Positions 9,001-18,459 of a stretch of DNA of 64,000 nt are shown piece after piece. A program made the translations under genes and the position numbers. Each line of letters starts with the position of its first letter. Position 1 is the stretch's first letter. Origin of the DNA: Iphinoe sp. HA4291-MV1 (GTDB lineage Bacteria > Cyanobacteriota > Cyanobacteriia > Cyanobacteriales > Nostocaceae); NCBI GenBank assembly GCA_019359415.1, contig JAHHHH010000015.1, forward strand, positions 46,193-110,192. The letters run 5' to 3'. A model generated the notes under the pieces. It saw only the letters and a program-made list of their open reading frames with translations, made no database searches and had not been told where the DNA came from.

Positions 9001-12000
9001 CCCGACATCAGCCAGCAAATCTCGCCATTTTTGCGAACAAAGGAGCGGGTGTGCCAGTCGTAAGTCCAGATCGGAAAATAGCCACCAGCCCTTGAGCAAT
9101 CCGAAAACTAGATCTATAAAGCGAGGAGCGTTTGTCAGCTCTAGTAGAATTAGCAACCCCTGCGATGCTAGAAGCTGTTTGACATTCTCCAAGGTGGAGC
9201 GCAAATCGCGGGTGGCGTGCAGTACATTCGCTGCCAGAATCAAATCGAATGAATGAGCGTCAAATCCTTGGGAAACTGGGTCGGTTTCAATATCCAAAAC
9301 CCGGTACTCAATGAAAGGATAATCGCTGAATTTCTGTTGGGCAGAGGTGGTAAACTGTTGAGTAACGTCTGTGAACACATATTCTGTCCGCTTTGCTGGG
9401 AGCTTTGGCAGTACGTAGGATGTCATTGAACCCGTCCCTGCACCGATTTCCAATATCCGCACTTTTCGTCCTGACGGTAAGCGCTCCAGTGCCGCCCCTA
9501 TCGCCTTCTGAACAAGCAGGTTATAGATGCGAGAACTTGGCGCGTCTTGGTACATATGCTCCGATATTGTCATCGAACCTTCCGGGAAAATCAGTTGCAG
9601 CGGATCGACTTCACCGCACAACACTTGAGCCAATTTCTCACCGCATCGTCCCAGCAGCACCAGTTCTGCTTGATAGGCAGGAAAGCGGACCAAAAGTTCT
9701 TTCCAAGTCTGATGTGGTTCTTTCAATTCTGGTATCTGGGAAACCTCCCACCCATCATATATGCGGCGCAGCACGCCATCTTCCTCAAGGATTTCTAGCA
9801 TCCGACCCAACAGACGGCAGTGCTGGTCTACCACGCCCAATTCCTCGGCAAGAGTGGACGCACTTATGGGCTGGTGCAATTGAGGCTCAAAGCCGAGCTG
9901 CTTCAGGGCTTTGAGGACGTAAGCAGCAGACAAAAGGTCTAAGAGCGGCTCTAGCGTTAAGTAGTAATGTTTCCGTCCTAATTGCTCGCTCAAGTGAGCC
10001 GCAACGCTAGACAAGCTGTCGGCAATTTGTTGAGACGAGGGCAGATAATCAGCGGGCTGGTAAACTAAGGCTTGACCGGGGCGTGCTTTCAACTCCCATT
10101 GGTATTCGTAAAGATAGTCCTCTTTTTCTGCAACACCTTCTTGCGCATTTCTCAGGGACTTGCAGCAGAATCCTTGAATTTCAACTAGCACGTTGCCTGT
10201 TTTATCCAGCAGTCGGATATCCCCTTTAATCTGTTTCGCGTTTTGCTCCACTAGACGGGCGTGGCTCCACACTTGAAGTCCGGGACGCCCCCAAACTCGA
10301 AGTCGTTTTATCCCAACCGGCAGGTAAGTTTGCTTTTGTGATACAGTGCCAATAATAACCTGAAAGCAAGCATCCAAGAGAGCCGGATGCAACTGGTAGT
10401 CTTTGACTTGTTTCTCTAAAGCTTCAGGAAGTAAGAGTCGTGCGATCGCTTCTGAGCCAGCACACCAGAGTTGTTCGATCCCCTGGAAATTTGGTCCATA
10501 TTCCAATCCCATTTCTTGGAACTGCTCATAGAGAGTGCTCTTGGAAATTTCCTCAGTACAGCGATCGCGAATCTCGTCCAATACAACTTGCTTGGGGACA
10601 TTGTTATTTTTATTGCCCAACAAGTTGCCCGAGGCGTGTCGCACCCACGACGCTTTCTCACCTTTGGCTTGACTGTGGATGTCGAAAGAAGTTTGACCTG
10701 AGCGATCAACACTTAACTGAATTCTTACGGGTTCATCAGTCAAGAACAGCGCTTTTTGAAGTTCGATGTCTTCCAAAACATAAGACTCCGAGCCAAAAAT
10801 TTCCTTTGCAGCAGCCAGAGCCATTTCCACATAAGCTGCTCCCGGATACACCACAGTTCCCTGGATGCGATGATCTTGCAGATAACAGAGGCGGTCTTTG
10901 TCAATCGCCCCATTCCACACCGGCTGGGCTAATTCCAGACGGCTTCCCAGCAAGGGATGAACCGGCACTCCCAGCACGGAGATCTGGTACGTTTGTCCCA
11001 ACCGAGCTTGCTGCGATTCAGGAGACTCGTTCCAATAACGCTCTCGCTGCCAAGGATAGGACGGCAGGCGGACGAACTGACCTTGCGGATAAAGCTGGTG
11101 CCAGTCAACCGGATATCCCAGCGTGTAGAGCTTACCGAAAGACCCCAACATTACAGTTCTTTCTAGTTCAAAGCGTCGCAAGGAAGGCAACACAGTTGCT
11201 GTTTTATTGGCGAGGGCAGAGCACTCTGAAATATAGCTTGCTAGCACAGGATGAGCGCCAATTTCTAGGAATAGATTATACCCTGCCTGCAAAAGTCCGT
11301 CCACAGCTAGTGCAAACAGCACTGGATTCCTCATGTTTTGCCCCCAGTAGGCACCATCCACTTCTGGTCCTGCAACCTGCAAACCGGTGACAGTGGAAAA
11401 TAAGGGAATGACGGCTTTTTGAGGAGTTATTCCTTGCAAAGACTCTGCTAATTCTGCCTTAATTGGCTCCATCAAGGGACTGTGATAAGGCACCTCCACC
11501 CGCAGGAACCGGCAGAAAATCTGTTTTTGCTCTAAAGATTGGGCAATTTCTTCTAAAGCTTTGCTATCTCCGGATAGAGTTACGGATTTGGGGCTGTTAA
11601 CAGCTGCTACAGAAACGCGCTCTTCGTATCCGACTAGAAACCGTTCTGCTTCCTCTGACGACAGCCCAATCGCTAACATTTTCCCAAGTCCTGCAGCTTT
11701 TGCTTGCAAGCGGCTGCGATGGAAGATGATCCGAACGGCGTCTTTTAAGCTCAAAACCCCAGCAACATGAGCGGCTGCCACTTCGCCGACACTGTGACCG
11801 ACAATCGCTTCAGGGATGATCCCCCAGCTGCGCCATAAAGCAGCGAGAGCGACTTGCACTGAAAAGATGGCACACTGAGCGATTTCGGTAGAGTTGATGC
11901 GCGAAGTCTCCTCCGATGCACTCAGTTCTTCGAGCAGCGACCAATCAGTATATTGCCGTAGCAATTCATCGCACTGTTGAATAGTTTTTTCAAATACGGG

Positions 12001-12678
12001 TTCTTCTGACAACAAAGTCCGCCCCATCGCCCACCATTGCTGTCCCATGCCGGAGAACACGAAAGCGAGTTTGGGTGAGGAGTCTTCCGATGTGCGATCG
12101 CAAGACATTCTATGGCGAGTTTCTCCTGCTAAAAACGCTTCCAGGTGTTCTGCCAGTTCTTGTTTGGAATCAGCCACCACTGCCAATCGGTGGTTATGAT
12201 GGCTTCGGCGCAGGCTTGCAGTATAGCAGATGTCGGATAATGAGGAATCATCTTCCTCTGTTAAAAAATCTTTGTAAGCCACTGCAAACGCCTTGAGCGC
12301 TTCCTCACTCCTAGCCGACAGCGGCAATAGTAGCGATTGGTGACTTGGAGTTGTAGATTGGGGATTGGGTGGCGGCGCTTCTGCAGAGTCTATTTTATCT
12401 ATGAAGCCGCCCCAGCGGGTTTGCATTTTGCCCGGTTTTGTTGTATCAGGGTCATAGAAAGTGTTTACATTCCAGCGGTCTGCTGGCACCTCTGTAATGG
12501 CATCTACACCCTCTTGTAGCAGTTTCCAAAAGGCTTCGGGACTGTTGGCACCGCCCGGAAAGCGGCAGCCGATGCCGATGATGGCAATAGGTTCTGTTTC
12601 AGTTTCCGCTTTTAAGTCAACCTGGGAAGTTTGATTTTTGAAGGTCTTCAAACTAGGGTATTCCGAATTCAGAGTCAT
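6085..12678 (-). CDS. Type I reducing polyketide synthase with deleted ketosynthase core (ksΔ-AT-DH-cMT-ER-KR-ACP)
   Basis: A 2197-residue single-module PKS. Residues 29-97 are the N-terminal strip of a ketosynthase (EPIAIIGIGCRFPGG to GGFIDKID). At residue 98 the sequence jumps to the post-KS linker (EAPPPNPQS), so about 350 residues with the Cys-His-His active site are absent, in frame. AT follows (FSGMGQQ; GHSVGE near 293; YHSPLM). DH has HRIQGTVVYPG. A C-methyltransferase has EIGAGTGS and TDVTQQF. ER has HAAAGGVGLAAIQLA. KR has ITGGLGGFSLAVAKWL. The ACP carries LGLDSLMAVEL near 2150. There is no thioesterase. Such modules extend a chain by a methylated, fully reduced unit, but without KS this one cannot condense alone. 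It is visibly more GC-rich than the divergent gene set at 13.7-27 kb. No clear Shine-Dalgarno at the ATG. Confidence 0.92.
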   Translation of the reverse strand: MTLNSEYPSLKTFKNQTSQVDLKAETETEPIAIIGIGCRFPGGANSPEAFWKLLQEGVDAITEVPADRWNVNTFYDPDTTKPGKMQTRWGGFIDKIDSAEAPPPNPQSTTPSHQSLLLPLSARSEEALKAFAVAYKDFLTEEDDSSLSDICYTASLRRSHHNHRLAVVADSKQELAEHLEAFLAGETRHRMSCDRTSEDSSPKLAFVFSGMGQQWWAMGRTLLSEEPVFEKTIQQCDELLRQYTDWSLLEELSASEETSRINSTEIAQCAIFSVQVALAALWRSWGIIPEAIVGHSVGEVAAAHVAGVLSLKDAVRIIFHRSRLQAKAAGLGKMLAIGLSSEEAERFLVGYEERVSVAAVNSPKSVTLSGDSKALEEIAQSLEQKQIFCRFLRVEVPYHSPLMEPIKAELAESLQGITPQKAVIPLFSTVTGLQVAGPEVDGAYWGQNMRNPVLFALAVDGLLQAGYNLFLEIGAHPVLASYISECSALANKTATVLPSLRRFELERTVMLGSFGKLYTLGYPVDWHQLYPQGQFVRLPSYPWQRERYWNESPESQQARLGQTYQISVLGVPVHPLLGSRLELAQPVWNGAIDKDRLCYLQDHRIQGTVVYPGAAYVEMALAAAKEIFGSESYVLEDIELQKALFLTDEPVRIQLSVDRSGQTSFDIHSQAKGEKASWVRHASGNLLGNKNNNVPKQVVLDEIRDRCTEEISKSTLYEQFQEMGLEYGPNFQGIEQLWCAGSEAIARLLLPEALEKQVKDYQLHPALLDACFQVIIGTVSQKQTYLPVGIKRLRVWGRPGLQVWSHARLVEQNAKQIKGDIRLLDKTGNVLVEIQGFCCKSLRNAQEGVAEKEDYLYEYQWELKARPGQALVYQPADYLPSSQQIADSLSSVAAHLSEQLGRKHYYLTLEPLLDLLSAAYVLKALKQLGFEPQLHQPISASTLAEELGVVDQHCRLLGRMLEILEEDGVLRRIYDGWEVSQIPELKEPHQTWKELLVRFPAYQAELVLLGRCGEKLAQVLCGEVDPLQLIFPEGSMTISEHMYQDAPSSRIYNLLVQKAIGAALERLPSGRKVRILEIGAGTGSMTSYVLPKLPAKRTEYVFTDVTQQFTTSAQQKFSDYPFIEYRVLDIETDPVSQGFDAHSFDLILAANVLHATRDLRSTLENVKQLLASQGLLILLELTNAPRFIDLVFGLLKGWWLFSDLDLRLAHPLLCSQKWRDLLADVGFVEVTGISDTDSASESLQTVILATGPQVQRKTQLSSIVTPKPEQQGSWLIFADRCGVGQQLAQRLQKRSEIPILIEPGDAFKCLAPHQFQLRPSHPEDMQQLLEVVSTSLPACRGIVHLWSLDITPTEETTVASLEEAQTLGTLSVLHLVQALERVGSSPRLVLVTQGAQPIGESVNSVEVAQSPLWGLGRVINNEFPKLQCTRVDISNAISPEEIQSLEAELWSDEGEDEIALRGEARYVHKLMPVSLKDVATVQKKQASSQPFRLEISKPGILDNLTLRAISRSKPGSGEVEIQVCAAGLNFKDVAKAMNLLADVNLEGNFSGRSLGLECAGIITAIGSGVEEFEIGDQVIASAPHSFSSHMIADARLVVKKPAHISFEEAATIPAVFLTAYYALHDLGRIRKGERFLIHAAAGGVGLAAIQLAQKAGAEIFATAGNPEKREFLKALGVHHIMDSRSTAFAEEVMELTNGKGVDIVLNSLAGDAILLSISVLARFGRFIEIGKRDIDQNTKLGLRPFRNNLSFFAVDLDQLWHDRPDFAGDLFRELMKHFSEQTLHPLPHRVFPISKVQTAFRYMAQAKHIGKIVVSLQDPDMVVAPAVEEKVTFHSYGTYLITGGLGGFSLAVAKWLVKNGAKHLVLMGRSGAASPAASEAVKTLESAGARVVVAKADVSNANQVAGVLADIRHSMPPLRGVIHAALVLDDGVLLQLNRERLFKVMAPKVMGAWNLHVQTQNTQLDFFINFSSLTSIVGNPGQGNYVAASVFLDALAHHRRAMGLPALTVNWGVIADVGYVARDAEVGERLRRIGVKPLLSQQALSMLGELLLLEAVQTTVASMDWQRWSQLHAAGVSPRFSHLAGEKAVSQEAGDAPEGDSFSNALMAAQPAERLQLLESRLLEQVARVLGTSAAKLDRSKPLTNLGLDSLMAVELSNRLEKDLGVSIPTMKLMGGPSISQLAKELVEQLAQPVLLP

Positions 12679-13109
12679 GATACAGCAGAAGTTTAGAAAA
12701 ATTTTTTGAACAAAAAAGAACTCACCAAGCCGTTGTCAGAATGGGCTGCGCCCCGCTGCGCTAACAGAATGTTGGCTGGAAACTTCTCTCAAGGGGAGAC
12801 GGCAAAGCCGAACCGGCAGGAGAAGAAATAAGTATGATAAAAGTAAATAAGTATAATTTTGTACATTGTGGATGGTGTATAAAGTGCAGGGCGCAAGCCC
12901 GTAAATGGGAGAAACACCAGACCAAATTTTCAATTTGGTGGTCTGCAATCACCTGAAGGTCTTACTGTCAACTCATTGATTTTGAGTTTTGATTCGGTAA
13001 GTTATTCTTCAATTTGTAATTTATCAAATTATAATTTACCATATAATATTATATTGTTTTTATACTGTTTGACTAAAATGTCAATTCAATTAATTTTGCA
13101 TACTTTTAT
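12679..13109. other. Intergenic region between the divergent PKS genes
   Basis: Must contain the promoter of the minus-strand PKS. It is AT-rich toward 13000-13110. It includes a short palindrome, ACCAAATT/AATTTGGT, near 12921-12942, and fragments resembling interspersed repeats (GCTGCGCCCCGCTGCGCTAAC). No gene recognised. Confidence 0.45.
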
Positions 13110-13316
13110 GCCTAGTCATAGCTGATGTACCGTTGATTTGTGATGATATGTCTTCAGATTTTTTATCTCAACCGATACCAAAGGATCGTTATACATTGAT
13201 AGTTGATGTACGCCATACACAAAAAAGCCTAGGCTCAGCAGATGTAATAGTGGTGTTGCTTCGAGATGATCTTATGCACACAATTCGGTATGGTCTACAT
13301 AGTATGTTATATTAAG
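13110..13316 (+). pseudogene. Fragment of a second SerC-type aminotransferase gene
   Basis: Translates as MSSDFLSQPIPKDRY and VVLLRDDLMHTIRYGLHSML, matching residues of the intact SerC-type gene at 20465-21580 (MSSDFLSQPVPVERY, VVLLRDDLVHTIPSGLHSML), with clear nucleotide similarity over about 200 bp. Similarity starts near GTCATAGCTG and stops near 13316; a short further match (TTACCGCATCCATAT) appears at about 13383. The N- and C-terminal parts are absent and there are frame-damaging changes. It is a relic of a duplicated or rearranged copy. Confidence 0.8.
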
Positions 13317-13414
13317 TAATTGGACAGAAATATTTACACATTACTTTATAGGCTGGATAAGGGTTTCAGGGTCTTAACTACTTACCGCATCCATATCAAA
13401 AGTACGCCAATTTA

Positions 13415-13655
13415 GGCGTTGCATAATAAAGGGATGAATTCCGTGTTTATACTATGCAATTTTTCTACTGTAACTGTATTGGAGTGAGGAAGAATGGTAA
13501 GCGACGAGGTAGGAAAATTACATTTGTGTAAACTGCGAAGCGCTAACGTGCCGCTTTGCTAACGCCAATTCATGGATGTTTATAATCCGCCAAAAAGATA
13601 TTCTGATGAAGTTAAACAAGAATGTTTGAAGTTGTACGTTAAACGAACATAACCG
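13415..13655 (+). pseudogene. IS1-family transposase remnant
   Basis: From the ATG at 13454 the translation CNCIGVRKNGKRRGRK resembles the zinc-finger start of IS1-type InsA proteins. After a frameshift and about 29 bp of extra palindromic sequence it continues RQFMDVYNPPKRYSDEVKQ and ECLKLYV, also IS1-like, then stops. GGCGTTGCATAAT at 13415 could be an IS end. It ends about 20 bp before the PKS start codon, so IS sequence now forms the 5' flank of that gene. Confidence 0.6.
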
Positions 13656-13675
13656 ATATTTTTACTTTACTGAAA

Positions 13676-16600
13676 ATGGATATTGAACCTATTGCAATAA
13701 TTGGTATTGGATGCCGTTTTCCAGGTGCAATGAATCCTGAAGCTTTTTGGCATCTACTCTGCAATCAGCTTGACGCGATCGCTCCTATTCCCTCCGAACG
13801 CCAGCATCTACATTCTTGCTTTCTCCCTGACCCCACTTCATCACAGTCGCAACTTATACAAGGTGGTTTTCTAGAGCAAATTGATCAATTTGACCCGCAA
13901 TTCTTTAATATCGCCCCTCAAGAAGCTGTCAGCATAGATCCTCAACAACGGCTGTTACTGGAAGTCACCTGGGAAGCTCTTGAAGATGCAGGGCTAATTC
14001 CTCAAAAACTCGCAGGAAGCGCAACGGGAGTTTTTGTTGGTGTTGCTGGCTCTGATTACTACGAAATGATGGCAACAGAGCGCACGACAAATGGCTATGC
14101 AGTTGCTGGCAATCTCAGCAGTGTTGTTGCTAACCGTATTTCCTATGTGCTTAACTTGACAGGACCAAGTTTGTCAATTAACACAGCTTGTTCTTCCTCT
14201 CTAGTGGCGGTTCATCTTGCCTGTCAGAGTTTGTATCGGAAAGAATCTAGTTTAGCAATAGCTGCAGGCGTAAATGTCATGCTGTTACCTGAGTTGACAG
14301 CAAGCCTAACAAATGCAGGAATGATCTCGGCTACAGGACGTTGCAGAGCATTTGATGCTCAAGCCGATGGCTTCGTTCGTGGTGAGGGAGTTGGTGTTGT
14401 GGTGCTGAAGCCGCTATCTCAAGCATTGACAGACTCTGATCCCATCTATGCAGTCATCCGGGGTAGTGCAGTCAACCAAGATGGGCGCAGTCATGGACTA
14501 GGTGCTCCTAATCTGCAAGCACAACAGGCAGTACTGCGGCAAGCTTATCAAAATGCTGGAATTTCACCAAGTTTAGTACAGTATGTCGAAGCGCAAGGTA
14601 GTGGAAGTTTGTTAGGGGATGCGATCGAACTTAAAGCCCTGGCAACTGTTTTAGGAAAAAATCGTCTTCCAGGAGATAAATGTCGAATCGGTTCCGTCAA
14701 AACTAACATTGGACATTTAGAAGCAGCCAGTGGCATTGCCGGATTGATTAAAGTGGCGTTGTCACTTAAATATAGACAGATACCGCCAAATTTACATTTT
14801 CAGCAGCCAAATCCGAATGTGGCATTAGATAAACTGCCATTGCAAGTGCAGCAAAACTTGGAGCCTTACAAGAGCAATAGCCCCTGTATTGCAGGTGTGA
14901 GTACGTTCGGCTTTGGCGGTACAAACGTTCATATAGTGATGGAAGCTGCACCCGATTTGGTCAAGGAGTCCTCTGAGATTGAGCGTACCCTACATGTGCT
15001 GACTCTATCTGCCAAAACAGAAACGGCATTGCGCGAGCTAGCCCACCGTTATCACGAGTTTTTAGTTAATCATCCTAATGTATCAATTGCCGATGTTTGT
15101 TTTAGTGCCAATACTGGCAGAACTCACTTTAACCATCGGCTGGCTGTGACTGGGGACTCCACAGCACAAATTGCAGAACGCCTGGAAGCGTTTGCATCGT
15201 CTGGAAAGTCAGCGGGATTAGTGAGTGGTTTTGTCAAGCCCAAGAAAATTCCCAAGATTGGATTTTTGTTTAGTGGCTTGATGAACGGCACACTAGGACT
15301 AGACCGTCAACTGTACGAACTTTCCCCCACCTTCCGCCAAGTTATGGATCGCTGTAATGCGATCGCTCAACCATTGCTCGGAAAGTCTTTGCTTGATATT
15401 CTCTATTCCCCGAATACCTCGGTAAATTCTACCAATAAAATATATACTGATTCAGAATTATTTACGGCAACATTTGCGCTGCAAGTAGCACTTTGCGAAT
15501 TGTGGAAAGCTTGGGGAATTACACCCACAGTCGTTATGGGAACAAGCATAGGAGAGTATGCGGCTGCCTATGTTGCTGGCTTGTTCAGTCTGGAAGACGC
15601 ACTCAAGATGGTAATCTCTGGACAGCAGCATCTGCAATCTGAAAACTCAAAGGGGACAATGGTCGGCGTGCTTGCAGATGAACAGCGAGTAGCGGCTGCA
15701 ATTCAACCGTATGGTGATAAGGTTGCCATCGGTTTCTATGGCGGGTCGCAAATTGTAATTTCCGGTCAGCAAGAGGTAGTTGATGCAGTTGTGGCCGATC
15801 TCAAAGCACAAAAAGTCAAAACTGTTCGCTGGGACACATCTTACGCATATCATTCCCCGCTGATGAAATCGCTGGAGATTGATTTTGCCCAATATAAATC
15901 AGATTATACTCCCTCTCCCCCGCAAATTCCTTTAATTTCTGGTGTTACAGGGCAGCTATCTTCTGATGCCATGACCAAAATAGACTACTGGGTAAGTCTG
16001 ATCCGTGAACCGATGAGATTTGCAACGGGTATGCAAACTATGCATTCGCTTGGAGTTACAGTATTTGTCGAGATTGGGCCAAAATCCAGTTTATTGTCGA
16101 TGGGTATGCGTTGTCTACCGGAAGGAGACGGGACTTGGCTGCCCAGCTTACGTCCGGGGCAATCGGGCGCTCAGCAGTTGTTGTCCAGTTTGGCACAACT
16201 TTATGTTTTAGGAGTACCTGTCAATTGGTCAGGATTTGATCGCGATTATCGGCGCGATCGCCTACGACTACCCACTTATCCTTTCGAGCGACAACACTAT
16301 TGGTTCAGCAGTAGTCGTTCGTCTCCACATCGCAATCTATCCCCGCTACCTCAACGTTCTTTGATTTCTAGCTTACTTGACCGGGGAGATTCGGCGGAAC
16401 AGATTGTTCAGCTTCTTGCCCAAGCCGAATCATTTTTACTAGAGCAAGTGCAACTCTTACCAAAACAAATCACCCGTCAAGATCGACATCACCAGGAAAC
16501 TGGATTCTCCACCGATGAACATGAATCTTTTTTGACCAACCCAACCACAAATGTAGATGTACCCGTCCCTGAAGTTATTGCCCCTGACTCGAATATTGAG

Positions 16601-18277
16601 TTAAGGCGAGTACAACTTGCAACATCCCCAGAAGAACAACAGCAACTGCTTGAAGAATATTTGATAGAACAGATTGCTAAAGTGTTGGGATTGACTCCAT
16701 CCCAGCTAGATGTTGAAGAACCGTTCAATACCTTGGGGTTGGACTCGTTGATGTTAGTTCAACTGGTCAACCGCATTAAAAAAGACTTTGCTTTAGAGTT
16801 GTCAATCGAGGCGTTATTTGAAGACATGAGCCTGATTGATCTGGCTCAACAATTACAAACCCAATTGACCTTGTTTAAAAGTGAATCTGACGATGCTCCC
16901 ATAATGGCTACGAACACAGGGGCTGTTGCTTTGCCTTTATCCTTTGCTCAGGAGTCATTTTGGTCGCAAGTAAAACTAGACCCAAGTAATCCCTTTGCTA
17001 ATCTACCCTTCACCTTGCGATTTACCGGAGAACTTGACATTCCAGCATTAGAACGCAGTTTTAATGAGTTGGTGCATCGTCACGCAGCTTTGCGAACCAC
17101 TTTTGATATTGCCGCAGAACAACCTACTCAAATCATTCATCCGACGATGAATCTGCCTTTGTCGGTGGTGGATTTGCGATCAAGCTCTGAAGCAGAACAG
17201 CAAATAACAGTGCAACAGTTATCCCAACAGGAAGCTCAAGAATCGTTCAATATCGTCCAGGGACCACTTGTGCGAATCACACTGCTCAAGCTCGCGGAAA
17301 ATCAACACATTCTGCTCATTACTGTGCATCACCTGATTACAGATGGCACCTCTATGGTGATCTTTGTTCAGGAATTTACAGCAATCTACCAAGCATTTTC
17401 CCAAGGACAACCCTCGCCCCTTCCAGAATTACCGATGCAGTATGCAGACTTTGTTGTCTGGCAGCGTCAGTGGCTGCAAAAAGATGTACTCACAAAATTA
17501 CAAAGCTACTGGCAGCAAAAACTTGCACCACATTTGGTTGTTCCTGAAATCAAAACAGATCTACCTCGTCCTGCTGTACCAAGATGGAAAGCAGCAATCT
17601 ACCCCTTCCAAATATCTGAAGCGTTATCAGCACAACTCAAAGCACTCAGCAAACAGGAAGGGTGTACTTTATTCATGCTTTTATTAGCAGCTTTACAGAT
17701 ACTAGTACACCATTATACAGGTCAGCGTAACTTCTGTATTGGCACTACCGTTGCCAATCGCAATCGAGCGGAGTTTGAAGCCTTGATTGGTTGCTTTATT
17801 AACCAGATTCCAATTAAAGCCAATTTGGAAGGCAATCCCACATTCCGGCAGGTACTCGCTGTTGTTCGCAAAACCACTTTAGAAGCACATAGTTACAGTG
17901 CTCTTCCCTTGAAACAGATTCTGGAAACTGTACCTCTGTTTAAAACAGATAATGTTCACTCATCTGGTTTACCACTGCTTCTACTTTTCCACAATGAAAT
18001 TCCTTTACTGACTGAGAATGTCAAACTATCAGAACGTCTTTCTCTTCAAGGAGAAAATAGAAAATTCAGGGGAGCAAGACGTGATTTAACTCTGCATATG
18101 GTAGAAGCTCAAAAAGGTATTTGGGGAGAGATGGAATACGATGTTGATCTGTTTTTTGAAAGTACAATTAAAACAATTCTGGAAGATTTGATCTGCTTGT
18201 TACAAGGAATTGCAAACACTCCAGATACTCATATTTCCGAAGGTTTAGGAAAACAATTATGGCTAAATAGCAAATGA
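13676..18277 (+). CDS. Hybrid PKS: KS-AT-ACP-condensation domain
   Basis: A 1533-residue protein. KS (about 1-425) has the nucleophile in NTACSSS and the second histidine in KTNIGHLEAASG. The usual HGTGT motif reads QGSGS, so the first catalytic histidine is Gln. AT (about 515-870) has the nucleophile in GTSIGEY, where GHSxGE is usual, and lacks the GQGSQ loop (FLFSGLMNGT), but YHSPLM is present. The ACP (about 990-1065) has LGLDSLM. The C-terminal region (about 1085-1520) is an NRPS-type condensation domain with HHLITDG intact. No adenylation domain or thioesterase follows. The condensation domain could release the chain onto a free amine or alcohol. No good Shine-Dalgarno; the flank is an IS1 relic. 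It probably leads the plus-strand gene set. Confidence 0.9.
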   Translation: MDIEPIAIIGIGCRFPGAMNPEAFWHLLCNQLDAIAPIPSERQHLHSCFLPDPTSSQSQLIQGGFLEQIDQFDPQFFNIAPQEAVSIDPQQRLLLEVTWEALEDAGLIPQKLAGSATGVFVGVAGSDYYEMMATERTTNGYAVAGNLSSVVANRISYVLNLTGPSLSINTACSSSLVAVHLACQSLYRKESSLAIAAGVNVMLLPELTASLTNAGMISATGRCRAFDAQADGFVRGEGVGVVVLKPLSQALTDSDPIYAVIRGSAVNQDGRSHGLGAPNLQAQQAVLRQAYQNAGISPSLVQYVEAQGSGSLLGDAIELKALATVLGKNRLPGDKCRIGSVKTNIGHLEAASGIAGLIKVALSLKYRQIPPNLHFQQPNPNVALDKLPLQVQQNLEPYKSNSPCIAGVSTFGFGGTNVHIVMEAAPDLVKESSEIERTLHVLTLSAKTETALRELAHRYHEFLVNHPNVSIADVCFSANTGRTHFNHRLAVTGDSTAQIAERLEAFASSGKSAGLVSGFVKPKKIPKIGFLFSGLMNGTLGLDRQLYELSPTFRQVMDRCNAIAQPLLGKSLLDILYSPNTSVNSTNKIYTDSELFTATFALQVALCELWKAWGITPTVVMGTSIGEYAAAYVAGLFSLEDALKMVISGQQHLQSENSKGTMVGVLADEQRVAAAIQPYGDKVAIGFYGGSQIVISGQQEVVDAVVADLKAQKVKTVRWDTSYAYHSPLMKSLEIDFAQYKSDYTPSPPQIPLISGVTGQLSSDAMTKIDYWVSLIREPMRFATGMQTMHSLGVTVFVEIGPKSSLLSMGMRCLPEGDGTWLPSLRPGQSGAQQLLSSLAQLYVLGVPVNWSGFDRDYRRDRLRLPTYPFERQHYWFSSSRSSPHRNLSPLPQRSLISSLLDRGDSAEQIVQLLAQAESFLLEQVQLLPKQITRQDRHHQETGFSTDEHESFLTNPTTNVDVPVPEVIAPDSNIELRRVQLATSPEEQQQLLEEYLIEQIAKVLGLTPSQLDVEEPFNTLGLDSLMLVQLVNRIKKDFALELSIEALFEDMSLIDLAQQLQTQLTLFKSESDDAPIMATNTGAVALPLSFAQESFWSQVKLDPSNPFANLPFTLRFTGELDIPALERSFNELVHRHAALRTTFDIAAEQPTQIIHPTMNLPLSVVDLRSSSEAEQQITVQQLSQQEAQESFNIVQGPLVRITLLKLAENQHILLITVHHLITDGTSMVIFVQEFTAIYQAFSQGQPSPLPELPMQYADFVVWQRQWLQKDVLTKLQSYWQQKLAPHLVVPEIKTDLPRPAVPRWKAAIYPFQISEALSAQLKALSKQEGCTLFMLLLAALQILVHHYTGQRNFCIGTTVANRNRAEFEALIGCFINQIPIKANLEGNPTFRQVLAVVRKTTLEAHSYSALPLKQILETVPLFKTDNVHSSGLPLLLLFHNEIPLLTENVKLSERLSLQGENRKFRGARRDLTLHMVEAQKGIWGEMEYDVDLFFESTIKTILEDLICLLQGIANTPDTHISEGLGKQLWLNSK

Positions 18278-18459
18278 TTCAAAGAAAATTTAGATAGTAT
18301 TAAGTACTGAATACTCAGTTTAAAAAAGTTCTTTGATGAATAACTGAATCCTACTTTTGCAGAACGAAAATGGTTTAATATTAAGGTCGATGGTACAGCA
18401 TTCACTAAAAGTGTTACTGCCAATTTATCAATACACATTCGCGATAGGTTAATATCTAC

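Noticed and set aside
9393-9914. 173-codon plus-strand open frame
   Set aside because: Antisense to the PKS methyltransferase region; no protein features.
10440-11390. 316-codon open frame opposite the PKS
   Set aside because: Lies entirely antisense to the AT-DH region of a clear PKS, has composition of a shadow frame and no recognisable motif.
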